Below are positions 11,885-21,190 of a stretch of 64,000 bases of DNA, in pieces. Source of the DNA: Adiantum capillus-veneris (Eukaryota; Streptophyta; Polypodiopsida; Polypodiales; Pteridaceae); the NCBI GenBank assembly GCA_014529385.2, contig CM043946.1:38452058-38516057 (forward strand). Direction: 5' to 3'. The position numbers and the translations under genes were made by a program. The notes below the pieces were generated by a model, which was not told where the DNA came from, did not search any database, and was given only the letters and a program-made list of their open reading frames with translations. Numbering within the stretch: the stretch's first letter is position 1; every line of letters begins with the position of its first letter.

Positions 11885-12696
11885 GAGGGGACTCGTGTGA
11901 TTGACTGGGGGCCTTCTCATGGTTTTTTCTCTCTCCGAGAGTAGAAGCCAAAGCTTCTAAACCTCATTATCCAAGCATCGGATTGCTCTCTTGCTCTCCG
12001 GCGAAGAAGGTGAGAGGCATTAGCCATCCTAATCTAAAGCTCTCGAAGCTAAAGCTCTGGTTTGTTTTTTTTTCTTCCCTTTTCATTTTGAACGCTCTTG
12101 AGAAGCAAGTTGGGCAAAGCTCTTGAGCTCTAAAGCTCCATAGCCCAAGCTAAGCTTCGTTAAGCTTTCCTAAGCCTAAGCCTAATCTCTCAAGCCAAGC
12201 AAAGCTCTCGATTTCATTAAAATCTCATTAGCAGAGCCTAAACCTAATCCTGTTTAAGCTGATTTTTGTTAACTCTCTATGGCTTATCACAAATTCTTAA
12301 CCCAAGCCTAATCCTAATCTCGCCTAAGCCATAACCCTAAGCTTGCCAAGCCATAATTCTCCAAGCCATTAACCCGGAATTAATCCTATAACCATAAACT
12401 GGATTGGACCACCCAAGGCTTTGGAAGTTGAAGACAGAAGACAGTCCAAGGCGGTTACTACTGATCGTCTTGATTAGCACCTGGATTAAGATAGGTTAAA
12501 GTTTGTAAAGTGCATAAATGTTTCTATTATTATTTGATTAAAACAGGGATATTGTGGCCTATTTGGTGTAAGGTGAACTGTCTGTTTTGAGCTCTGTTTT
12601 CGTTAATTGTGTCTGTTGCACCTCTTTCCCCGCACCTCTCATAGCCAGGGGCCTGGTGCCTTCCCGGTTCACCTTTTGCACACTTATCCCCCGACA

Positions 12697-12714
12697 TTCT
12701 TGGTGAACCCGACG
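12697..12714 (+). other. Primer-binding-site region of the Ty3 element
   Basis: TTCTTGGTGAACCCGACG follows the 5' LTR end directly. TGGTGAACCCGACG has the form of a tRNA 3'-end complement. The tRNA was not assigned. Confidence 0.6.
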
Positions 12715-12749
12715 CAAAACGGCCGGGGTGAGCAGTTTGGTGAAGAAGG

Positions 12750-13440
12750 ATGTCGACACCGCAAGAGGATGCCATGCAGCAAATGATGTAGCAGCTTGCT
12801 GCTTACATGCAACAACAACAGGCTGTCCAATAGCAGTACAATTTTTAAGAGAGGATCCGTAAAGCTCGGCACACGGTTACCAAGAAATTGCATCGATTTG
12901 ATGGCCGGGATATTAGCAAATATTGCAATACCTACGAGCAGGCAGTGGAAGAGGATGGAATTGTTGATGATCAGAATGCAATGGAAGGGTTCCATTTAAT
13001 TGCGGAGCCAGAACTTAAGAGCCAAATTAAAGAAATTCAGGCGGTTCAAGGCCCGAACTGGCAGGATTTCAAGAAGGTGCTTCAGGAGGAATACTTCCTT
13101 GAGGATTCACAAAGAGTAACAAGACAAAGATTTATGAAGTGGGTGCAGAAGAAGAACAAAAATTTGTCTGCATGAGAGTTATTACGGGAATTTGAGAAAA
13201 AATTCAAGCAACTGTCCTCGACAGAGCAACGTTCAATGAGGGATTAAAAGGTTGAGCTGTTCATCCAGGCTGCTGATCCTTGACTTCAGAAGAGTTTGGT
13301 GCAGTTGCTGGAGGATTCAACAGGAGAATTGGGCTTAACATCGAACTGGAAGGTAGTCACTGAGCAGTCAACATGATCGTGGCTGACATCATGGATGTTG
13401 CGGAAGAGGAACCTAAAGAGAAACATCCAGAGTGGAGGAG
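12750..13440 (+). pseudogene. Degenerate gag of the Ty3 element
   Basis: From the ATG at 12750 (M-S-T-P-Q-E-D-A-M-Q-Q) a gag-like frame can be followed through several stops. A recognisable block follows at 12888-13172: H-R-F-D-G-R-D-I-S-K-Y, then P-E-L-K-S-Q-I-K-E-I and W-Q-D-F-K-K-V-L-Q-E-E-Y-F. Several stops look like single changes from CAG or TGG codons (for example TAG within the glutamine-rich start), compatible with C-to-T decay of methylated DNA. No zinc knuckle was recognised. The start was chosen because it is the first ATG after the primer-binding region and begins the coding-like frame. Confidence 0.7.
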
Positions 13441-14159
13441 CCAGTTCTTGACAAATTGGTAAAAGGTATTGAAAAATTAAATCTGAATTTTAAAGCTGTT
13501 AAATTTGAAGGACTAGGTGCAAAGGGGTCTACATCTGAGCCTACGTCTGTGGTGGTGTCAAATCCAACCGTACCTGAGGTAAGGCATGTTCATTTCAATG
13601 AAGATGAAGATAGTGAAAGCATACCAAGGAGTCACTTTTCAAGGACTCATTGGGCAAGAGCAACAACCGAAACTGTTGTGAAGTTTGGCGACATCGAAGA
13701 ACCGGTCTTGGCACTCATAGATTATGGATCGGAGATCAATTTGATGGCTAAAAGCTTGCACAAAAAGGGGAAATGGCCTATTGATGTGGACCATGGATGG
13801 CGGATTCGAGCTGCCAATATGCTTCCAGGTGGCCTCTGTGGTGCATGTGCCAATGTTAAGGTACTGTAGGGGATGTCTGTGATGAGTAAAATTTCTTTAT
13901 ACAGGAGCATTCCTCTTATCCATTAAATATGGGGCAACCCTACATTACGGCTGTGCAAATGGAAACCAAAGTGCTGGATGATGGCTCGGTCTATGCCAGG
14001 GTTCAAAGCTGTGATGGTAAGAAAGCAGTGCAATTCTTGACTGTATGTGTTGACCATGCCAGGAATAAGGACAGTCTACGTGATCATCCAATGCCGAAGA
14101 TACACAAGGAATTTAGGGAGCACAGGTTTGCACAAGATTTTCTCGGAGTGCCATTATAA
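13432..14159 (+). pseudogene. Degenerate protease region of the Ty3 element
   Basis: The block A-L-I-D-Y-G-S-E-I-N-L-M (about 13711-13746) is a retropepsin active-site region, with D-Y-G where D-S-G or D-T-G is usual in the wider family. It is followed by W-P-I-D-V-D-H-G-W and G-A-C-A-N-V-K-V. After a stop and a shift the reading resumes at 13929 with M-G-Q-P-Y-I-T-A-V and G-K-K-A-V-Q-F-L-T-V. The protease would cleave the polyprotein. In this copy the chain is broken and cannot be made. Confidence 0.75.
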
Positions 14160-14760
14160 AGCGGGACTATCGTAGTACAAGTGAGGAGAAGTTCTCGCAA
14201 AGAGAAGCTTTCTCTTCGGGGTTTTTGGGGTTAACATCTGTTGGGGTTCTTCAAAACAAACAGAACTAAAGTGTTGACAACATGTCACACACACTAAAGA
14301 CGGAGTAAAACAAAGGCAAATACATTCAACTCATCAGCATTTCATTATTCACCAACTTCCGACACAGCAGATTGCAGAACAAGCATGAAGCATAGAGCAA
14401 GAGACTACACATTTGATTCATCTTGGTCCATAGATAACTTCCATTTCAACCCAAAAATTACATTCTCGCGTGAACCAGCATGACCTTTAAATAGGAACTT
14501 CTGACAGTTATAATTTTTACATCCGATTGACCAAAATCCGACTTATCAAATTCCGACTAACTAAGATCCGACTGACTTAGAGTTGATTGATTAAACATAA
14601 GTACAAGTACTGATCTGGTGTAGGTTCAATATATTTCAGAAAATTTAATGATTTACCAAAGTGGGAAAAATAGTATGTTTCAGGTATCCAAAGTGAATTG
14701 CAGGGTTGTGATATGCTTGAATCAGATGATGTGATTTCATGAATCATTGAAGAGGTATCT
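14160..14760. other. Non-coding segment interrupting pol
   Basis: Between the protease block and the RT-side block the coding-like reading stops for about 600 bp. The insert-like sequence contains a four-unit 15-bp repeat at 14521-14580. It may be an old insertion or a decayed linker. No clear TG...CA ends with a target duplication could be found. Confidence 0.4.
14521..14580. repeat. 15-bp tandem repeat, four units
   Basis: Four consecutive 15-mers share the pattern (A/T)TCCGA(C/T)T followed by seven variable A-rich bases: ATCCGATTGACCAAA, ATCCGACTTATCAAA, TTCCGACTAACTAAG and ATCCGACTGACTTAG. Confidence 0.85.
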
Positions 14761-14823
14761 TATGTAGATACTATTTTAGAGCTTGAGGAGATCAGGCAAA
14801 ATAGGTTACAAAGCAGAACTGAA

Positions 14824-15990
14824 GTGGTTAAGGTCCATTCAATGGACATGTATGATGAGTTAAGTATATATGAAGCACTTATGCATATTGAGGATGATTC
14901 AGGTGAAACTGTTGAAGCACAGGTAGAAACAAAATACAAGACTGTTCCAAAGAAAGTGAGGCCAGTGGCTACACCGCTGCCAGAAGGAAGTGATGGGATG
15001 ATCAAGGAGGCTTCTTGATAGCCTATACTCAGGGATACAAAAAACATAGGGCATAAGTTTACTAAGGAGACACTGCAGCAGTTGAAGGTTGGAGAAGACG
15101 GTTTCCTCAATGAAGAGGAGATCAAATGTTTTCAAGGTATGCTCAAAAAACATGGTAAAGCTCTCGCCTTTGAGCCAAGTGAGATTGGGTGTGTGGATCC
15201 AAGTGTTGTTTCATCAATGGTTATTTTCACTGTTCCACACATGCCATGGAGCTTGCGTCCTATTCCAATTCCTAAAGCTCACTTGCCAAAGCTTATCAAT
15301 TTGCTTAATGAAAAGATTCATTTGGGAATTTCGGAGCCGTCATGTGCTCCGTATTCTAATCGATGGTTTACTATTCCTAAGATAAATGGTACATTAAGGT
15401 TCATTCAAGATATGCAAACAGTTAACAAGGTAACAATCCGTAATTTGGGTACTGGCCCAATTGTGGATGAATTTGCTGAGGCCTTTGCAGGTAGATCTAT
15501 TTACTTCATGGGTGATCTTTATTCAGGATATGATCAATTCCAGTTAGCTTTGGAGAGCAGGGATCTTTCTACAATGTGTACTCCTCTTGGTTTGGTGAGG
15601 ATGTGCACTCTACCACAGGGTGCTACTAATTCACTAGCTCATATGATGAACGGCATGAATAAGGTATTAAGGGACTTTATCCCACATGTTACTATGCCTT
15701 TCATTGATGATCTACCAATTAAGGGCTTTGAACAAGGCTCAAAAGATGAAGCAAAAGACCAGAGGGGGTGCTGACAGTTTGTTGCTCAACACATTGATAA
15801 TTGTCATGCTATTTTAACGAGTCTTGAAGAAGTTAACTTAACACTTTCAGGTCAAAAATCAACTTTTGGTGTGAAGGAGGTCTTAATTGTGGAACATATG
15901 TACAATTCTTAAGGTAGAAGGCCAAGTCCAACAAAAGTCAAAGCAATCCAAAAGATGAAGGAAACATGTTCTTCAATTATACTTAGGTTC
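14824..15990 (+). pseudogene. Reverse transcriptase region of the Ty3 element
   Basis: After the linker frame (V-P-K-K-V-R-P-V-A-T near 14944) a 231-codon open stretch to 15774 covers most of the RT. It includes N-R-W-F-T-I-P-K-I-N-G, F-I-Q-D-M-Q, G-D-L-Y-S-G-Y-D-Q-F-Q-L with the first catalytic Asp, L-P-Q-G-A-T-N-S, and F-I-D-D-L-P-I-K-G as the Y/F-x-D-D catalytic box. A stop at 15772 and further shifts break the connection region (L-T-L-S-G-Q-K-S-T-F-G near 15840). RT copies element RNA into DNA. The Y-S-G-Y-D-Q-F and P-I-K-G wording differs from the usual plant chromovirus and Tat sequences. Confidence 0.85.
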
Positions 15991-16008
15991 GTCGATTCTT
16001 AGGCGCAT

Positions 16009-16600
16009 GTGTGTTCTATCGTATTTGGCTGCCACACTTTGCTCATGTTGCAGAGGTGCTCTATCAATTGCTACGAAAAGGTAAAAGGTTTTTTTGGGAA
16101 GAAATTCACACACAAGCTATCAAAAAAATTAAAGAAGATGCTTCTTGAGGCTCCGACTTTGAGGAAAGTTGATTATAAATGCGACAGGCCAGTTATTTTA
16201 ACAGTTGACACTAGCCCGACAGGTATTGGATGGGTTGTAGGTCATGATGATGCTGAAGGACACAGGTATGCAGTGAGATTTAGAGCCAAGGTGCTCAATG
16301 CTCGTCAACGAGGATATCCACATGCTAAGAGGAAACTTTGGGGCATTGCTACGGCTCTAAGGACCGATAAAGAATACTTTATTGGAGCTTCTGTTGTGGT
16401 AGAGACAGATTGCTTGCCACTAATAGGAATGATTGCAAACTGCTCTACTCCGAACATTGCCACGCTATGATAGATAGCCTATATTAAGTCTCTTAACCTT
16501 GAATTTTGTCATATTGCATGTAGAGATAATCCTGGTGCACATATGTTATCAAGAGCCAGGTTTGAAGATGAAGAAGAGATGCTGACCATGAGTGATGATG
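16009..16600 (+). pseudogene. RNase H region of the Ty3 element
   Basis: The open stretch to 16470 contains V-I-L-T-V-D-T-S-P-T-G-I-G-W, the first RNase H Asp block. Then comes R-Q-R-G-Y-P-H-A-K-R-K-L-W-G-I, where a lysine stands in the position usually held by the catalytic Glu (usual R-E-L-W), and V-V-E-T-D-C-L-P. After a TGA at 16468 the reading continues to M-L-S-R-A-R-F near 16543. RNase H would remove the RNA strand during cDNA synthesis. The Lys replacement and the stop make this copy inactive. Confidence 0.8.
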
Positions 16601-16799
16601 TTGGCTTGAAGTTCTACACTTCTTCTTATCTACATGCCAACTGTGGTAATATTGCTCATGTTTTTGAAGTCTTTTTTGAAGAGTTTTATGATGGAGAGTG
16701 GCTTATGATTGGCCGCTACCTAAGTACTCTCACTAGACAAGAAGGATGGAGTGACCAAGATTTTAAGAAGATAAAGAAAAAGGCCTATATGGCTATTTC

Positions 16800-18065
16800 C
16801 TGAAAGACGGACATTTATGGAAGAAACCGAAGCGCCCAGGTGGGGTACCACAACGAATTATTTGCAACAAAGCAACTTAGCACAGTAGGTGATCAAAGAG
16901 TTTCATGAAAGTCTATGGGCTGGACACAGAGGATTCTTGGCAACCCCTGTCAAGATTAAAGAGCGATATTGGTGGAGAGGTATGTACAAATATTTGGTTC
17001 AATTTGTGGAATCATGTTTAATATGTCAACAATACTCTAATGTGTGACATAGAGATGGATTGCATCCCACCTATCCACTGGCTATGCACTACAAGTGGGT
17101 GTTGGACCTTATTACAATGCCAGTAGGAGTGTGGCAGATGAGATATATTGTTCTTGCCAGCAAAGATCTTACTAATCAGGTTGAAGACAGAGCTTTGCGT
17201 ACCAAAGCTACCAGTTCAGTATGCAAGTTCTTGCTTGAAGATGTTATCTCCAAGGTATCGATGTGTTGGCAGAATTACTGCAGATAGAGGAGAGCTGGAT
17301 GCAGATGAAGCTCGAGAGTTTTTTGCTCGCATGGGAATTAAACTCGCTCTCACTACAACATATAATCCAGAAGGTAATGGGAAGAGTGAAAGAGGCCATC
17401 CGCCTATTGTTAAAGCTTTAGCAAAGGCGTGTGAAGGACATATTAGTGATTGGCCTAAACTCTTGCCATTTGCTTTATGGGCTGATTTCACTACACACAG
17501 TTCATTTACAAGATTTATGCCGTTTGAATTGATGCATGGGCAAAAACCCATTATACCTATAGAGGAAGCAGTTATGACTTGGACCCTAATGCCATGGGAA
17601 GAAGGTATGTCTGCTGAAGACTTGCTTGTTCTACGTATTCGCCAGCTTGAGAGGCGTCAAGAGGATATTGAACAGGCTAAAGAGAAGCTTAAGGAGGCAA
17701 GATTGAAGAATAAGGATGCATTTGATGGAAAGCATAGACTATGACCACATGCTATCAAAGATGGTGACTCGGTACTTGTCTAGGACAATAGCTTGGAGAA
17801 CTAATACTCTGCTATGCGGAAAATGGTTAAACGATGGTTTGGACCATATGTGGTGCAATATGTTTTTGATAATGCGACATATCAATTATGTGAACTAGAT
17901 GGTACTATGCTTAAGGTGCCTATTGCAGGGAAAAGCATCGAGCTATTCAAGAAGCGAGAAGGCGAGATTGTTCTTCAAGACTCCCATTCAGATTCGCCTC
18001 CAGAGGATCATGTTATGTATACATCAAATGATATGTATGATAATGATTTTAATGACGCTGATTAA
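16800..18065 (+). pseudogene. Integrase region of the Ty3 element
   Basis: A zinc-finger block is visible as F-H-E-S-L-W-A-G-H-R-G and C-L-I-C-Q-Q-Y (about 16900-17040). The core follows with W-V-L-D-L-I-T-M-P (first Asp), I-T-A-D-R-G-E-L (second Asp, in the frame beginning 17148) and N-P-E-G-N-G-K-S-E-R-G (Glu). After the core come R-Q-L-E-R-R-Q-E-D-I, a lysine-rich stretch, and a C-terminal block R-W-F-G-P-Y-V-V-Q-Y ending at 18065. Frameshifts near 17148 and 17745 and several stops separate the blocks. No chromodomain was recognised. Confidence 0.8.
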
Positions 18066-18098
18066 GTGCAATTGGCACAAACCGAAGGTTGTGCAGGT

Positions 18099-18112
18099 TC
18101 AGAGAGGGTGCA
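18099..18112 (+). other. Weak polypurine tract before the 3' LTR
   Basis: CAGAGAGGGTGCA directly precedes the 3' LTR start TGTCATGC. The purine run is short and interrupted, but it is at the required position. Confidence 0.45.
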
Positions 18113-18706
18113 TGTCATGCAGCTCCGCTCCCATGCTAAGAAAGAAGCCAGAAAAATGCACATCAAGTTTGTTTGAATCTTATATGTTTAATGAACATTG
18201 ATTAAGGCTTGGTAATAGGCCAAGTTCAATGCTGATTGTATGCCAGATGCGGCTCAAAGGGCCAAAAGATGTCTTGGTAATGCTAAACAGTGAGTATTCT
18301 TGAAGTGGTCATGGCTGGATTTTTATTAATCAAAGTTGAAGTACTTGAAGGGCTCTACATGCCTGTCTTTACGGCTCGTCAATCAGAGCTACGGATAAGA
18401 AGTTATGATTTTAAGTTGAGTCACTAGCAGATCCGTACAGGATTGGGCAGCTGTAGCTAAGGTGACAAAATTGAAATGAATGCATGGGCTTGAGGTGCTC
18501 ACTTTGTGGAGTGCGAGGATCTTTTCAGATCAGTGATTAGAGTTACGGTTCCTGAGTTATTGGCCGTTAAAGATGCACCGGGGGTCGGTTCAGTATCAGT
18601 CCGGTCGGCTCGATCGGAGTGCTATCTCGGAATTTTGAGTTTTCATCTAGGTTTTTGAAATGCAATGATGGCGAGGAAAAGCCAATGTGGCTCCAGCTTG
18701 CTAGGG

Positions 18707-19005
18707 GAAAATGACATGCTTGGCAGTGCTTTAGTCGGCATGTATGTCAGTGCCCGCCTAATGTGGCCATCCAATGAAGGATGTCAGGCATTGCATCAGC
18801 CCAATATTTATGCCAAATGTGATTCCCTTACAATGACTATGGCCGCCAATGAAGAAGCTTGGCAAAGCCTTGGCCGATATGTATGCCAAATGTGGTGCTG
18901 TTACGAAAGCACAAAAAGTTCTTGTTGAGTTCTTTGTCAAAAATGTCTCTTTTTGGAATGCAATGATTGCGTGCAATGCCTTGGTCCGTATGTATGCTTA
19001 ATGTG
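18707..19005 (+). pseudogene. PPR gene fragment inside the 3' LTR
   Basis: This copy is better preserved than the one in the 5' LTR. From 18873 the frame reads A-D-M-Y-A-K-C-G-A-V-T-K-A-Q-K-V-L-V-E, then V-S-F-W-N-A-M-I-A and A-L-V-R-M-Y-A before a stop. This spans one PPR unit junction with the W-N-A-M-I-A signature. An upstream block (M-L-G-S-A-L-V-G-M-Y) is in another frame. It is a remnant of a PLS-class PPR protein, not an active gene. Confidence 0.75.
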
Positions 19006-19478
19006 TGGCCTTAATGAAGTTTAGAGACCGAGGGAAGCCAGCCGCTCAAAGGTCCAAGGGAAAAAGGCCGCCCAAAAGAGGCTATTGGCCATCTAAGGAA
19101 AGGAGTTGGCCGCCATAAATTGAGACCAAACAGGATTTGGTCGCCCACTATTGGCCACCCTCGTTTTTAAGGGCATGTGTGAACAGAGGAAATAAAATGA
19201 AAGTGAAGGGCATGGCGGGCAACAGAGGCTGCAGGCAGCGAGGAGGGAAGTAGAGCTCGCACTCGCTAGCAGCAGAGCAGGGCCTCAGATGAGGTCCCCG
19301 TAGAGACAAGAAACACTCAGAAGCTCCTCGCGCACAGGTTTGGCACGTGCGGGGCTGGATTTAGTGCTCGTCAAAATCCTACAATGGCCACGTCATAGGG
19401 ATGGGTCCCGCCACGTCAGCTACCCATTAGCGACATTGCTACTAGGTAGGCTATTTTTAGTAAGGGAGCCATGCAACC

Positions 19479-19486
19479 TATATAAA
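19479..19486 (+). promoter_or_regulatory. TATA box of the 3' LTR
   Basis: TATATAAA at the position equivalent to 11877-11884 of the 5' LTR. Confidence 0.65.
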
Positions 19487-20328
19487 GAGGGGACTCGTGT
19501 GATTGAGTGGGGGCCTTCTCATGGTTTTTTCTCTCTCCGGGAGTAGAAGCCAAAGCTTCTAAACCTCATTAGCCAAGCATCGGATTGCTCTCTTGCTCTC
19601 CGGGGAAGAAGGTGAGAGGCAGTAGCCATCCTAATCTAAAGCTCTTGAAGCTAAATCTCTGGTATGTTTTTTTTTCTTCCCTTTTCTTTTTGAACGCTCT
19701 CGAGAAGCAAGTCGGGAAAAGCTCTTGAGCTCTAAAGCTCCATAGCCCAAGCTAAGCTTTGTTAAGCTTTCCTAAGCCTAAGCCTAATCTCTCAATCCCA
19801 GCAAAGCTCTCGATTTCATTAAACTCTCATTAGCAGAGCCTAAACCTAATCCCGCTTCAACCGATTTTTGTAAACTTTATGTGCCTAATCACAAACTCTT
19901 AGCCCAAGCCTAATCCTAATCTCGGCTAAGCCATAATACTAAGCTCGCCAAGCCATAATTCTCCAAGCCATTAACCCGGAATTAATCCGATAACCATAAA
20001 CTGGATTGGACCACCCAAGGCTTTGGAAGTTGAAGAGAGAAGACAGTCCAAGGTGGTTACTCGTGATCGTCTTGATTAGCACCCGGATTAAGACAGGTTA
20101 AAGTTTGTAAAGTGCATAAACATTTCCATTATTATTTGATTAAAACAGGGATACTGTGGCTTATTTGGTGTAAGGTGAACTGTCTGTTTTGAGCTTTGTT
20201 TTTGTTAATTGTGTCTGTTGCACCTCTTTCCATGCACCTCTCACAGCCAGGGGTCCGGTGCCTTCTTGGCTCACCTTTCGCACATTTATCCCCCGACAAC
20301 ACATTTCCACAAGGTGTTGCATAGAGAC

Positions 20329-21190
20329 ATGGCCACTCAAGTAGCTTATGGATTTACTATCTTTTCAAAGAATTCCAAGCTAGATAGCTCAAACTACAAC
20401 ATTTGGAAGCCAAAGATTAAGACCCTCATCACCTATAATGGTCTATGGGAATGGCTTACGGACCTCAGAAGGCCGTGAATGCTGATGTCTCATTGGCAAC
20501 CATTACACACGCTGATGTAGACATATGGATAGATATCAACAAATGGGTGTATACATTTTTGGTATTGAACCTATCCGACACAGTGTTATAGGAGGTTTGT
20601 GTGGAGGAGCATTCACAAGGCTTGTGATAGGACATTAAGGACTTATTTGAGGGCAAATTGGTGGCCCGAGTTCTTTAGCTATAGCGGGAGCTTTACCTTA
20701 TGTGGCTCAGGTAGTTCAGCTCTTTGCAAGGATTGACATGCAAGATTAGGACAATCTAGGACGATGTCATTGCTTTTGGAGGCAACATGTTCACACAACG
20801 CATGGTTGCCTAGCTACTCTCCAAACTTCCTATAGGCCTTGACTCTTACTATCAGGTTCTAATTTTCTTTTGTTCAATCCAAACCCAACTTGGGAAGAGG
20901 TTCTTCTCAAGCTCATGTAGATCAAGATTCATTCCAAGTTTCAGGCTAGAGGGGCTATAGGCACAGATGACACATTGTTGGCAAAGAGCAAGGGATGGGG
21001 ACAAGGTAAGAAACCCAATTTTTTGAGTCGGACGATTTCTCTTCAATAGAGAACAATAAGAAGAACATGAAATTCAAGGATAAAGAGTTTTATTATTGTA
21101 AGAAAAGGGTTACAAGTAGACAGAGTGTTGGAAGAAGAAAAGGGGTGAGGTAGACAAGGCTAAAGAGAAAAACACAGCTTTGAGGGTGGT
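20329..21190 (+). pseudogene. Degenerate Copia gag
   Basis: The ATG at 20329 opens M-A-T-Q-V-A-Y-G-F, then L-D-S-S-N-Y-N-I-W-K-P-K-I, the N-terminal signature of Copia-type gag, followed by L-W-E-W-L. After a frameshift near 20474 and several stops, later gag blocks can be followed: L-F-E-G-K-L, L-T-C-K-I-R, L-L-S-K-L-P and finally a damaged zinc knuckle E-F-Y-Y-C-K-K-R near 21089, where the following His and Cys positions are lost. It sits directly after the Ty3 element and is probably the continuation of the Copia element starting near 9.1 kb. No Copia pol follows here. Confidence 0.7.

Larger units (their letters stand above)
10520..12696 (+). repeat. 5' LTR of the 9.8-kb Ty3 element
   Basis: The LTR starts TGTCGTGCAGC and ends CCCCCGACA. 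It has an upstream part carrying the PPR relic, a TATA box at 11877, and a long transcribed part full of short AAGCTCT and CTAAGCC-like iterations (about 12020-12370). At 2.18 kb it is long for a Ty3 LTR. Confidence 0.9.
10520..20298 (+). mobile_element. Ty3-type LTR retrotransposon with 2.18-kb LTRs and fungal-like pol
   Basis: Direct repeats at 10520-12696 and 18113-20298, both with TG...CA ends, flank 5.4 kb that encode degenerate gag, protease, RT, RNase H and integrase in that order. This order is Ty3-type because integrase comes last. ACAC immediately outside both ends is the likely target duplication. In a roughly 270-bp stretch starting at the TATA box I counted 13 mismatches between the LTRs, about 5 percent, and the internal region has many stops and frameshifts, so the copy is old and dead. 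The pol wording resembles a Ty3 lineage I know mainly from basidiomycete fungi. The element probably inserted into a Copia element. Confidence 0.9.
18113..20298 (+). repeat. 3' LTR of the 9.8-kb Ty3 element
   Basis: Direct repeat of 10520-12696 with the same TG...CA ends, a TATATAAA box at 19479-19486 and the same short-motif-rich downstream part. The copies differ by scattered substitutions and a few short indels. Confidence 0.9.
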
